Shown in pieces: positions 34,594 to 43,085 of a stretch of 53,402 nucleotides of DNA. A program made the translations under genes and the position numbers. A model generated the notes under the pieces. It made no database searches. It worked only from the letters and a program-made list of their open reading frames with translations, and was not told where the DNA came from. Origin of the DNA: Eubacteriaceae bacterium. Lineage in GTDB: Bacteria; Bacillota; Clostridia; Eubacteriales; Anaerofustaceae. The stretch lies in assembly GCA_017531485.1 (NCBI GenBank), contig JAFXKY010000006.1:1-53402 (forward strand), written 5' to 3'. Each line of letters opens with the position of its first letter. Positions within the stretch are counted from its first letter, which is position 1.

Positions 34594-35190
34594 ATGATCA
34601 TAATACTCGACGGTCCGGACGGAGCCGGCAAGACAACCCTCGCTAAATTACTCGAACAGTCCCTCAGAAATGAAGGATACGATACCCTCTTTACCTGCGA
34701 ACCGACAAAAACCCCTTACGGTCAGGAGATCAGAAGGATCCTTGCAGGCGGAACGGAAGAAGAAAAGAAAGACCTCACGAAGATGTTCGTCCGCGACAGG
34801 GCACAGCATGTGGAAGATATGAAAAAGTGGTCTTCGGAAGGAAAGACAGTCATCTCCGACCGTTACAGATATTCAACGGTAGTATATCAGCATCTTCAGG
34901 GAGAAGACACAGATGAACTCATCGCCCTCAACCGCGATTTTCCCTCCCCGGACATTACATTTATCGTAACCACCGACGACGTGGAAGTCCTTCTTTCAAG
35001 GATCACCTCCCGCGGTCAGGCCCTTGACTTTTTCGAAACAAAGAATAACCTCACAACAGCCATTGAGGAATATTCAAAAATGAAGGAATATTTCCCGTCT
35101 GACAACATCATCTTCCTCGACTGCTCAAAAGCTCTCGAAGAAAACGTTTCGGTCATGACGGACATAATAAAGGAATGGAGCAGAAGATGA
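34594..35190 (+). CDS. tmk: Thymidylate kinase
   Basis: A 198-residue enzyme that phosphorylates dTMP to dTDP. P-loop GPDGAGKTT at residues 7-15, DRYRYSTVVYQ (the DRY motif) near 89-99, and FTCEPTKTPYG for the substrate pocket. The LID (TSRGQALDFFE) deviates from the usual R-x-D-R-x-E type, so the source of catalytic arginines is not obvious. AAGGAG precedes the start. The last codons overlap the start of the DUF2207 gene by four bases (ATGA). Confidence 0.9.
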   Translation: MIIILDGPDGAGKTTLAKLLEQSLRNEGYDTLFTCEPTKTPYGQEIRRILAGGTEEEKKDLTKMFVRDRAQHVEDMKKWSSEGKTVISDRYRYSTVVYQHLQGEDTDELIALNRDFPSPDITFIVTTDDVEVLLSRITSRGQALDFFETKNNLTTAIEEYSKMKEYFPSDNIIFLDCSKALEENVSVMTDIIKEWSRR

Positions 35191-37214
35191 AAAAAAGACT
35201 GACGGCAGTATTTCTGATACTGTGTCTGATCCTGCCTGTTTTCAGCACTGTCTTCGCTTCCGACCCTTCCTCCGGCACGGAAGAACCAAAGACGGACTAC
35301 ACAAAAAACGAAAGCCTTCTTATTTCATACACCTTAAACGCCGACGGAACGGTGCAGGTAGTGGAAAGGTGGAGCGTATACTGCGACGGCGTTCCCGGAG
35401 TCTTCACCACAAGTCTTTATACTCAGGAAGGCACCACCATCAGCGACGTCAGGGTCTTTGACGACAACGCAAAGGCATACGTCCGCATCTTCGGTTCAAA
35501 AGACAAGAATATGAAAGCGGACATCTTCACCGTCAGGGCGAGCGAAGACGACACTGTTCAGACACTTAATATCTACAACGAAACGACCGACGACACTTTC
35601 AATATCAACATCTCATACATCCTCTCAGGCGCCATAACGAGCTATGCGGATTTCGGTGTTTTTGAATATACCGCCATCGACGAAAGACGCCTTACGGAAG
35701 AGATGCCTGAGATCCTCGTGAATATGATCACTCACCGTGATCTCGAAAAGTTCAGCGACTTCCGGTTAAGCGTATATTCAAACGTTGAATCGGAGATCTC
35801 CCCCGTGAACAAATCCCAGACGGACGCTTCTTTTACGAACGTCCCCGCAGGAACGGAGATCGCCTTCAAGGTCACCCTTCCGGTTGATCTTTTCCCGCAG
35901 AACCCGCTGACGAATCCGGAATATATCGGCGGAAGTCAGGACCATGAAAAGCCGAACTTTTCATACATCATGCCGGAAATATGGAAGATCTTCACTCCTT
36001 CGCTACTATTCCGCATCGACGTAATGACGACAGTCCGCACCGTCCCCGGAGGATGGGCGGGAATAGTGATGGTGATGCTGAGCCCTGTTGTGATACTCAT
36101 CTTTATCACCGTCTTCAGCCGCCGCAGCGCCGCCAAGGCAAGGACGAAAAGACCTTTCCGTTCGCAGTTCCGAAAGAGATATCTCGATCATTATCCCGAT
36201 GATACTTCCTACGCACAGTGCGCAAGGCTTCTGTATCTCTCAAAAGCCCGCCACATCGACCGCCCGAAGTATTACGCTTCCACGATCCTCTCCCTTTATT
36301 CCAAAGGATATATCTCCATTTTGTCCACAAAACGCGGAATAAGGATCAGGCTCATTTCAAGGGACGACGAATATAACCTTCTCAGCCACGAACGACTTCT
36401 GCTGATCTTCCTCGAAGAAGCTCTCGGAGAAAAAAAGGAAGGAGATATGGCGGAGATCTCGGAATATATGTTTTATAACTGCGACAAGGTGCATACTCTT
36501 GACGACTCCGTGAACGCACTTTTAGACGACAGCCTCATTGAAATGGGACATATCGTGTATGAAAGCGACAATATGATATATAATAAGGTCACTTCCAAAC
36601 TCAATAAGGTAAGCGTCGTTATTTATTCCGTCGTTATGCTTATCTTTGCGGCAATATGTAACTTCATGTTCATCATGGGCATGGGCAAAGGCTTCCTCGT
36701 CCTTGCGCTGTTCGTTCTCGGAATAGTGCTTATCCTCACTTCAAGCAAGACCCCGCAAAAGAGCATTACCCAGAAAGGCGAAGACTCAGCCGCAAGATGG
36801 GATGCTTACGCGAGATTTCTGAATGAAGCGGAAAGACTCATAAAGGAAGATGATATCCACGACAGAAAAGACAAAGAGAGTATGTTTTTGTATGCGGTGG
36901 CGTTTGACGTAAACAAGCGCGCGCTGAGATACCTCAATTTCCTTTACCCGTGGATTGGCGAAGACAACGACGAGATTGTCCTGACGGGAACAGCGGAAGG
37001 ACAGAAATATTCAATATGCGTTTCAAGACTTCTGCAGTTCATGGACGAGTTTGAGAAAATGACAGAAAACTGCCTGAAGCTTTACGAAAGCGAAAAGGGC
37101 CCGTTTTATAAACAAAAGTCCCGTAAGCGCATCCGCGACTTCATGCAGGAAAAGCGGAATTCTCAGGTTCAGATCGAAAACAAAAAAGATAAGGACGAAC
37201 TGAAGATCGTATGA
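35187..37214 (+). CDS. DUF2207-type membrane protein
   Basis: 675 residues. A signal peptide (about 1-24), then an extracytoplasmic beta domain (about 30-265) beginning with YTLNADGTVQVVERWSVYC, a first helix (VMVMLSPVVILIFITVF, about 298-316), then a cytoplasmic region with RYLDHYPDDTSYAQCARLLYLSK. Two further helices lie near 490-520, before a C-terminal cytoplasmic tail rich in Lys/Glu. This plan is that of DUF2207 (predicted membrane) proteins, whose function is unknown. I start at 35187 (GGAG upstream), overlapping the tmk stop. Confidence 0.8.
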   Translation: MKKRLTAVFLILCLILPVFSTVFASDPSSGTEEPKTDYTKNESLLISYTLNADGTVQVVERWSVYCDGVPGVFTTSLYTQEGTTISDVRVFDDNAKAYVRIFGSKDKNMKADIFTVRASEDDTVQTLNIYNETTDDTFNINISYILSGAITSYADFGVFEYTAIDERRLTEEMPEILVNMITHRDLEKFSDFRLSVYSNVESEISPVNKSQTDASFTNVPAGTEIAFKVTLPVDLFPQNPLTNPEYIGGSQDHEKPNFSYIMPEIWKIFTPSLLFRIDVMTTVRTVPGGWAGIVMVMLSPVVILIFITVFSRRSAAKARTKRPFRSQFRKRYLDHYPDDTSYAQCARLLYLSKARHIDRPKYYASTILSLYSKGYISILSTKRGIRIRLISRDDEYNLLSHERLLLIFLEEALGEKKEGDMAEISEYMFYNCDKVHTLDDSVNALLDDSLIEMGHIVYESDNMIYNKVTSKLNKVSVVIYSVVMLIFAAICNFMFIMGMGKGFLVLALFVLGIVLILTSSKTPQKSITQKGEDSAARWDAYARFLNEAERLIKEDDIHDRKDKESMFLYAVAFDVNKRALRYLNFLYPWIGEDNDEIVLTGTAEGQKYSICVSRLLQFMDEFEKMTENCLKLYESEKGPFYKQKSRKRIRDFMQEKRNSQVQIENKKDKDELKIV

Positions 37215-37218
37215 CAAA

Positions 37219-37242
37219 CAGACCACCAATCACGGTGGTCTG
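37219..37242 (+). terminator. Terminator after DUF2207
   Basis: CAGACCACC/GGTGGTCTG hairpin; the tail AAATAATTT is weak. Confidence 0.55.
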
Positions 37243-37284
37243 AAATAATTTGCGGAAAAATGAAAAATCACCTATGGTAAGGTA

Positions 37285-37315
37285 TTGCTCGTGACGCAGC
37301 GTAATGATGTAAGAT
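37285..37315 (+). promoter_or_regulatory. Candidate MerR-type promoter with 19-base spacer
   Basis: TTGCTC (37285-37290), 19 bases, TAAGAT (37310-37315). A long spacer is typical of promoters activated by MerR proteins. An ACCT/AGGT half-dyad lies just upstream (37270-37283). Confidence 0.45.
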
Positions 37316-37336
37316 ATGCCCGAAAGGAGGTAAGCT

Positions 37337-38065
37337 ATGTCAAAATACACAACCGGAGAGATCGCAAAGCTCGCGGGAGTGACGGTACGGACCGTTCAGT
37401 TTTACGATTCCAAAAACATCCTCTCCCCTTCGGAACTCACGGAAGGCGGCAGAAGGCTTTATAACGATGATGACCTGACAAAGCTCAGAAGCATCATTCT
37501 ATTAAAGGAGCTCGGAATATCCCTGAAGGATATTGCGGGAATATTTGAAGATGAATCCTCAAAGGACGTCATATCCCTGATCCTCGGTGAGCAGGAAAAA
37601 TTCCTCAGAAAGGATATGGAAGACATAAAAAGGCGGCTCGAACTTATCGCATCACTCAAAAAAGAGCTGAAAAATATAAATGATTTCTCTGCAGATGAAC
37701 TATCGGGCATAGCGGACGATATGCATTCAAAACAGAAACTGAGAAAAGTGAGAAGAAACATCCTTCTCTTCGCGCTGCCGCTTGAATTTGTGGAGATCGG
37801 GTGCGCGGTTTATTGGTTCAAAACGGGCACATGGTGGCCATTCGCCGCATGGTTCGTCGTTCAGATCCTCGCTGCAACATTCATCATGGGGTATTACCAC
37901 AGAAACGTTTCCTTCATCTGTCCGAAATGCAACCATGTGTTTGTTTCAAACTTCCGGGAAATGTTCTGGGCAGGACACACCATGACCACAAGGAAACTCA
38001 CCTGCCCGGAATGCGGAGTGAAGAGCTATTGCGTGGAGGTATACAATGAAGAAGATCATAAGTAA
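37337..38065 (+). CDS. Membrane-tethered MerR-family regulator with C-terminal zinc ribbon
   Basis: 242 residues. An N-terminal MerR winged helix (TTGEIAKLAGVTVRTVQFYDSKNIL, residues 5-30, then YNDDDLTKLRSIILLKELG), a dimerisation coiled coil to about 130, two transmembrane helices (about 137-160 and 163-178), and a C-terminal zinc ribbon (CPKC near 195, CPEC near 225). Similar MerR/zinc-ribbon proteins are known in clostridia. The signal may be sensed in the membrane or by the ribbon. AAAGGAGG is upstream. Its 3' end overlaps the CPBP protease gene by 20 bases, the presumed partner and probable target. Confidence 0.85.
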   Translation: MSKYTTGEIAKLAGVTVRTVQFYDSKNILSPSELTEGGRRLYNDDDLTKLRSIILLKELGISLKDIAGIFEDESSKDVISLILGEQEKFLRKDMEDIKRRLELIASLKKELKNINDFSADELSGIADDMHSKQKLRKVRRNILLFALPLEFVEIGCAVYWFKTGTWWPFAAWFVVQILAATFIMGYYHRNVSFICPKCNHVFVSNFREMFWAGHTMTTRKLTCPECGVKSYCVEVYNEEDHK

Positions 38066-38810
38066 ATTCCTTCCCGCAATCAGATTCACCTTGTTCCTTC
38101 TTCCGGTATCCGCCGTGGCAGGATATTTCACAGGGATATATTCCCTCACCATAGCGGGAGAAGAAGTTCTGAACGAAGCACTCGCCGTCTTCGGTTCAGA
38201 GAGCGCGCTGGTCATGATCACAACTCTGCAGACAGTTCTTTATACCGTATTCTGCGGAATTTTCGGATATATCCTGTCAGAAAAGCTCGGACTGATAAAG
38301 CCGTTTGAAATAAAGTGGGAGAGCCTGAAGAGGGTACTTGCGTTTTCCCTCGTCGGCGGAATCATCTTATCAATGGATCACTGGGTGTTCGGACATTTCG
38401 AACCGATGATAAAGACCATAAACGCGTCTTCCCTCAATTTCAATTACCTGATGACGAGCGTATTGTACGGCGGGATCATTGAAGAACTGATGCTGAGGTT
38501 TTTCTTCATGAGCCTTACGGCGTTTGTGATAAAGATCATATTTTTCAGAAAGCGGGATGCTGTCCCGAAAAAAGTATTCCTCACAGCGAATATCATTTCA
38601 TCCATCGCCTTTGCCGCAGGACACCTGCCTTCGACGGCATTATTGTTCGGAAGCATCACTCCCATGCTGCTTTTCAGATGTTTCCTTTTAAACGGCGGCT
38701 TCGGGTTTATGTTCGGGTATTTCTATGAAAAATACGGCATACAGTACTCAATGATATCTCATGCCGCACTTCACATAATCAGCAAGACCATCTGGTTCAT
38801 ATTCATTTAA
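38046..38810 (+). CDS. CPBP-family intramembrane metalloprotease (Abi/CaaX-like)
   Basis: 254 residues with about seven transmembrane helices. The family motifs are present in order: EELMLRFFF (EExxxR, about residue 144), AAGHLPS with the His (about 185), and SHAALHI near 239. Family members process membrane proteins or confer bacteriocin self-immunity. The 20-base overlap with the MerR gene indicates co-expression. A terminator follows. Confidence 0.88.
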   Translation: MKKIISKFLPAIRFTLFLLPVSAVAGYFTGIYSLTIAGEEVLNEALAVFGSESALVMITTLQTVLYTVFCGIFGYILSEKLGLIKPFEIKWESLKRVLAFSLVGGIILSMDHWVFGHFEPMIKTINASSLNFNYLMTSVLYGGIIEELMLRFFFMSLTAFVIKIIFFRKRDAVPKKVFLTANIISSIAFAAGHLPSTALLFGSITPMLLFRCFLLNGGFGFMFGYFYEKYGIQYSMISHAALHIISKTIWFIFI

Positions 38811-38815
38811 CTTCA

Positions 38816-38839
38816 CCGCACTTTCCACGGAAGGTGCGG
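38816..38839 (+). terminator. Terminator of merR-CPBP
   Basis: CCGCAC/GTGCGG with an inner TTCC/GGAA, followed by CGTTTATTTC. Confidence 0.65.
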
Positions 38840-38950
38840 CGTTTATTTCATTTTGGGGATATACACGGATAAAGAGAAAAATGTGGAGTGAAACAAACGC
38901 ATATTTCATGCTTTTCCGATCTGAACCCCCGCCCGCCTCCCCCGCGCGCG

Positions 38951-39066
38951 GCGTCAGAACACCGTATATCCGCTAAAACCTCCGCGAATCTCCGGTCTTA
39001 GCTCCATAGGTGTCCATCCGCCATATTCCGCGAAAATGAGATTTTCGCGGGTCAGTCTCGTGGAAC
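38951..39066. repeat. Structured dispersed element, copy C
   Basis: GGCGTCAGA start. Stems: ACACC (38959-38963) with GGTGT (39009-39013); GCTAAAAC (38972-38979) with GTCTTAGC (38995-39002), one mismatch; CCGCGAAAAT (39028-39037) with ATTTTCGCGG (39041-39050). It ends CGTGGAACATCC. The third stem is different from A and B but perfect. Confidence 0.8.
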
Positions 39067-39120
39067 ATCCGCATCGATATTGATATCTGCATCTCCCCTC
39101 CCGCCCACCTCCCCCGCGCC

Positions 39121-39270
39121 GCAGGCGATGCTTCGCATCGCCTGCCCGTGGCTCCGCCACGGGCTGCGGCTGTGCAGGCACAGCCGCGCGGCGCGGCCGC
39201 CGCCGTAAAATCCGCGAAGCGGATTTTGCCTGAGGCAAAGCCTCAGGCGGCTCAGCGCAGAGCGCTGAGC
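39121..39270. repeat. Array of six adjacent perfect hairpins, GC-rich
   Basis: Stems and loops: 39121-39145 (11 bp, TTC loop), 39145-39163 (8 bp, TCC), 39166-39187 (about 9-10 bp), 39207-39227 (9 bp, GAA), 39228-39248 (9 bp, AAA), 39250-39270 (9 bp, AGA). GCGCCGC at 39116-39122 can pair with GCGGCGC at 39274-39280 to close the whole array. The GC content is far above the surroundings. No coding potential is evident. Confidence 0.85.
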
Positions 39271-39323
39271 ACGGCGGCGCCCCCCCGAACTGCGGAAATT
39301 TTCCGACAGTTTCTTTATTTCCC

Positions 39324-39352
39324 TTGACAATTTTATTTTATAGGAATATCAT
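39324..39352 (+). promoter_or_regulatory. Promoter of amidohydrolase-alkD
   Basis: TTGACA (39324-39329), 17 bases, TATCAT (39347-39352). Confidence 0.75.
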
Positions 39353-39376
39353 AATTAAATCAAAAGAGGTAACAAT

Positions 39377-40168
39377 ATGACAAACTATACGATTTACGAC
39401 GCACATGCGCATATATTCCCCGAAAAGATCGCGAAAAAAGCGACGGATAATATCGGACATTTTTATGATATACCTATGACACATACTGCCCTGTCCGGAC
39501 AACTCCTTACATACGGCAAAGATGCCGGAATCACGAAATTCCTCGTCTGCTCCACAGCGACGACACCAAGACAGGTTCAGTCCATCAACGATTTTATCCA
39601 TTCGGAATGCCTTCTTCACCCCGAATTTGTCGGCCTCGGAACTCTGCATCCGTATATGGAAGATATCGAAAGTGAAGTGATCAGAATTTGCGAAAAGGGT
39701 CTCCACGGAATAAAGCTCCATCCGGACTTCCAGCTTTTTGATATAGACGACGAGAAGGCGGTTTATATGTATTCCCTTGCGGCGAAATATAACCTGCCGA
39801 TACTTTTCCATATGGGAGATGACAGATATTCATACTCCGAACCAAAACGCCTCATAAAGGCTATGGACCTCATTCCCGACCTTACGGCAATCGCCGCCCA
39901 TTTCGGCGGATACCGCCACTGGCAGTCAATAAAGGATTATGAAATCAATGACCGCCTTTTCTTCGACACCTCAAGCAGCCTTTTCATGCTCGACAAACAT
40001 ATCGCGGAAGACGCCATCCACCATTTCGGAGCAGACAGATTCATGTTCGGAACGGACTTCCCGATGTGGAACCCGCAAAAAGAGGTTGAAAGATTCCTTG
40101 AACTCGGACTGACGGAAGAAGAAAGAGTTCAGATATTCTCAAAGACTTTCGCATCACTCTGGGGATAA
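39377..40168 (+). CDS. Amidohydrolase-2-type metal-dependent hydrolase
   Basis: A 263-residue TIM-barrel protein. DAHAHIFP at residues 9-16 gives the HxH metal ligands, GIKLHPDFQ near 115-123 a further ligand region, AAHFGGYRHW near 175 a His, and GTDFPM near 227 the Asp. This is the PF04909 pattern (decarboxylases and hydrolases such as gamma-resorcylate decarboxylase relatives). The substrate cannot be told. The AGAGGT site is used; the alkD-like gene follows after one base. Confidence 0.85.
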   Translation: MTNYTIYDAHAHIFPEKIAKKATDNIGHFYDIPMTHTALSGQLLTYGKDAGITKFLVCSTATTPRQVQSINDFIHSECLLHPEFVGLGTLHPYMEDIESEVIRICEKGLHGIKLHPDFQLFDIDDEKAVYMYSLAAKYNLPILFHMGDDRYSYSEPKRLIKAMDLIPDLTAIAAHFGGYRHWQSIKDYEINDRLFFDTSSSLFMLDKHIAEDAIHHFGADRFMFGTDFPMWNPQKEVERFLELGLTEEERVQIFSKTFASLWG

Positions 40169-40169
40169 T

Positions 40170-40844
40170 ATGAACATAACAGACGAACTGAGAAAAAACT
40201 CAGACATATCTTACCGCGATTTTCAGTCTTCCCTGATCCCGAATGTGGCGAAAGAAACATTTATCGGAGTCCGCACACCGATAATAAGGGATATGGCGAA
40301 AAGGCTTGTTAAAAATAATACCCATACGGAATTTCTGAATGCTCTTCCCCATGAGTATTACGACGAAAATATGCTTCACGGCGCCATCATCTCGGAAATG
40401 AAGGATTTTGAGGAAGTTATGTCCGGACTTGAAAAGTTCCTTCCATATGTTGATAACTGGGCAGTCTGCGATATGATAAACCCGAAAGTTCTCGGTAAAA
40501 ACAAAGAAAAACTTCTTCCCGCTATCAGAAGATATATATCTTCATCCCACACTTACACCATCCGTTTCGGAATAAGGATGCTGATGGTTCATTTCCTCGG
40601 AAGTGAATATAAAAAAGAGTATTCCGACATGGTCGCAGAAATAAGGAGTGAAGAATATTACGTAAATATGATGATCGCGTGGTACTTCCAGAGCGCTGTA
40701 GTCAAAAATTATGACGACATTATCCCCTATTTCCAAAACAACACCCTTCCCACCCGGACACACAATAAAGCCATTCAGAAATGCGTTGAAAGTCTGAAGG
40801 TGGAAATGTCGACGAAAGAATATTTAAAGAGCCTGAAAAAATAA
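40170..40844 (+). CDS. AlkD-like DNA alkylation repair protein
   Basis: A 224-residue all-helical HEAT-like repeat protein. The segments FIGVRTPIIRDMAKRLVK, YYDENMLHGAIISEM, NWAVCDMINPKVL and MMIAWYFQSAVVKNYDDI match the AlkD/DNA alkylation repair family, which removes alkylated purines by a glycosylase reaction. It is coupled to the amidohydrolase gene by a one-base gap. Members of this group also include proteins without proven glycosylase activity. Confidence 0.88.
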   Translation: MNITDELRKNSDISYRDFQSSLIPNVAKETFIGVRTPIIRDMAKRLVKNNTHTEFLNALPHEYYDENMLHGAIISEMKDFEEVMSGLEKFLPYVDNWAVCDMINPKVLGKNKEKLLPAIRRYISSSHTYTIRFGIRMLMVHFLGSEYKKEYSDMVAEIRSEEYYVNMMIAWYFQSAVVKNYDDIIPYFQNNTLPTRTHNKAIQKCVESLKVEMSTKEYLKSLKK

Positions 40845-40872
40845 GATCGCAGCAAAAACTGCGGTCTTTTTT
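40845..40872 (+). terminator. Terminator of amidohydrolase-alkD
   Basis: GATCGCAG-CAAAAA-CTGCGGTC, then six T. Confidence 0.85.
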
Positions 40873-40916
40873 AGTTTTGCAAGTGTTCCCCTCAGGATAA
40901 AGGGGACACATACACC

Positions 40917-42365
40917 TTAATCTTCCCCCCTGCATAAATATTTCACAAACTCCCTGTCCGAAAACTTCACCGTTCCGCTTTTGTCCGTAAGATATTCTTC
41001 GCTGCCCCTGCCTGCGATGAGTAACACATCTCCGCGGCAAAGAAGGGAAAAGCCTTTTGTTATTGCCTGCCTGCGACAGGGGTATATTTCCGTCTTTGAA
41101 GAATCGCACCCCGAATATATCATTGATATTATTTCTTCCGTTTCCTCGCTCCGGGAATTGTCTTCAGTAAGGATGACATGATCGGAATATTCACAGGCGA
41201 TCTTCCCCATCTCACTCCTCTTTGTCTTGTCGCGCTCTCCTCCGCAACCGAAGACCGTAACAATCTTTCCGCCGTAAATTTCCCTGATGCTGCAAAGCGC
41301 GTTTTCAAGAGCATCGGGAGTGTGGGCATAATCCACGAATATATCCCTTCCGCCAAAACTATACCTCTCCATCCTTCCGGGAACGGGGTCTTTAAGGGCA
41401 GAATTGACCGCATACTCTATCTCCCACGCTGAAAACCCTTCCATATACGCAAGGGCGCAGATGAGGGCAATGTTGTAAGCATTGAACATTCCGTAAAGCG
41501 GGGAATAGATGTTGATCTCGCTTTGTCCCATCGTGACTTTGAAGGCGATTCCTCCGCGGCATTGATAAAAACTGCTTATCCTGACAAAACACCCTTCCCC
41601 TTCTCCGACAGAAACGCTGACTCCGCCGATGTCGTCATAAAGCCTTGTGCCGTAAGGGTCATCGGTGTTGATGATATAAAAGCATTTGTTCTGCCAGAAT
41701 ACTTTCGACTTCGCTTTAAAATAACTCTCCATGTCTCCGTGACAGTCAAGATGATCGTGGGTGAGATTTGTAAATATCAGGGCGTGAAACGGCGTATGGG
41801 TCGTCCTCTCCTGAAGGATACCCTGACTTGAAACTTCCGAAAAGACGTACTCCACTCCGAGAGAAGCCGCATCGTGAATTATCTTTCTGTATACCGACGG
41901 CGGCGGGGTGGTGTTCGAAAGAGCTTTTTCATATCCTTCGATGTCCGTTCCGAGAGTGCCTGTGTATGCGCATTTCCTGCCGAGGGCGGAAAAGACTTTC
42001 TTTCCCATGTGACATACGCTTGTCTTGCCGTTTGTTCCCGTAACGCCGATTATTTTCATATTCTCCCCGACGGGATATAACCTCTCTGCGGCAAAACTCT
42101 CCGCGTGGCGCGTGTTTCGTACGAATATTACCGTCACATCCTCTCCGCACATCCCTATAACCTCCCTGTCGTCCGTACATACCGCCACAGCGCCGTTTTT
42201 CATCGCGCCGCCAACGTTATCCCTGCCGCGGAAGTTCTCGCCGTTATGGGCAAAATAAAGACATTTCGCGCCGATCATTTCCGAATGTATGGAGATGGTG
42301 GTGATGTCTGTGTTTTTTCCGTATATCTCGCAGTCGTAACCATAAAAAATATCCCTTATGTACAT
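40917..42365 (-). CDS. murE: UDP-N-acetylmuramoyl-tripeptide synthetase (MurE-type Mur ligase)
   Basis: A 482-residue Mur ligase that adds the third amino acid to the peptidoglycan stem peptide. P-loop GVTGTNGKTS near residue 107; SNTTPPPS and EVSSQGI in the central domain; FVDYAHTPDALENAL and GCGGERDKTKR typical of MurE. The third-residue selectivity motif, DNPR in enzymes using meso-diaminopimelate, reads DNSR here; the retained Arg favours diaminopimelate. AAGGAAGG precedes the start. Confidence 0.9.
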   Translation of the reverse strand: MYIRDIFYGYDCEIYGKNTDITTISIHSEMIGAKCLYFAHNGENFRGRDNVGGAMKNGAVAVCTDDREVIGMCGEDVTVIFVRNTRHAESFAAERLYPVGENMKIIGVTGTNGKTSVCHMGKKVFSALGRKCAYTGTLGTDIEGYEKALSNTTPPPSVYRKIIHDAASLGVEYVFSEVSSQGILQERTTHTPFHALIFTNLTHDHLDCHGDMESYFKAKSKVFWQNKCFYIINTDDPYGTRLYDDIGGVSVSVGEGEGCFVRISSFYQCRGGIAFKVTMGQSEINIYSPLYGMFNAYNIALICALAYMEGFSAWEIEYAVNSALKDPVPGRMERYSFGGRDIFVDYAHTPDALENALCSIREIYGGKIVTVFGCGGERDKTKRSEMGKIACEYSDHVILTEDNSRSEETEEIISMIYSGCDSSKTEIYPCRRQAITKGFSLLCRGDVLLIAGRGSEEYLTDKSGTVKFSDREFVKYLCRGED

Positions 42366-42385
42366 ACTTACCTTCCTTTCGGAAT

Positions 42386-42414
42386 ATAATATGTCCCATA
42401 AGGGATAATGTCAC
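42386..42414 (-). promoter_or_regulatory. Promoter of murE
   Basis: On the minus strand, GTGACA (42414-42409), 17 bases, TATTAT (42391-42386). Confidence 0.5.
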
Positions 42415-42422
42415 ATTATATA

Positions 42423-43085
42423 TCATATATATGTTATTTCGCACTCCACCGCCTCGAAGACGTCTTCGGATAAAGAAGTGTTTTTTCCGACAGTGACGCT
42501 TTTCAGGTTCTTGCAGTATGAAAATGCCCTGTAACCAAGCTCCCTGACTTCCCCGGAAACTTCAAGCACAGTCATGGCCTTGCAGTTGGCAAAGACGCTC
42601 TCGCCGTAAAACGCGCCGCGTCCGCCGAGAGATGCCCTTTCCAGCTTCGGGCAGGCAAAGAACGCTTTGTATTCCACCGTAAAGACGCTGTCGGGAACTG
42701 AAATACTTCTCAGACCGCTTCCGCAGAACGCGTATTCACCGATATCACTCAGCACCTCCGAAAGAATAACTTCCGAAAGCCTGATGGTATAGCTGAAAGA
42801 ATACGGATAAATGTGTTTTACGGACGAAAGCGGACTTATTTCTTCGAGGGAAGAACAGTCTTCAAAGGCGCTCGTCTGTATGGTGTGGATATTATCACCG
42901 AAGAATACCTTCTTTACTTTCTTGTTGTCATAAAACGCATATTCACCTATCACCGATACGTCATCGGGAATATATACGACTTCCTCGCTTCCCGTGTATC
43001 TTCTCAGGACACACTCTTCGCCGTAAAACGTCACGTCAAAGCCGTTTTTTCTGTGCAGACTTATTATTTTGTTTTTATCATCCAT
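42423..43085 (-). CDS. BspA-type leucine-rich-repeat (LRR_5) protein, cytoplasmic form
   Basis: A 220-residue protein with six or so LRR_5 repeats of about 23 residues (for example VSVIGEYAFYDNKKVKKVFFGDNI and LRSISVPDSVFTVEYKAFFACPKL). Unlike most BspA-like proteins it has no signal peptide and starts with a short charged segment. It overlaps the 3' end of sfsA by eight bases, so the two are co-translated. The binding partner is unknown. Confidence 0.8.
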   Translation of the reverse strand: MDDKNKIISLHRKNGFDVTFYGEECVLRRYTGSEEVVYIPDDVSVIGEYAFYDNKKVKKVFFGDNIHTIQTSAFEDCSSLEEISPLSSVKHIYPYSFSYTIRLSEVILSEVLSDIGEYAFCGSGLRSISVPDSVFTVEYKAFFACPKLERASLGGRGAFYGESVFANCKAMTVLEVSGEVRELGYRAFSYCKNLKSVTVGKNTSLSEDVFEAVECEITYI

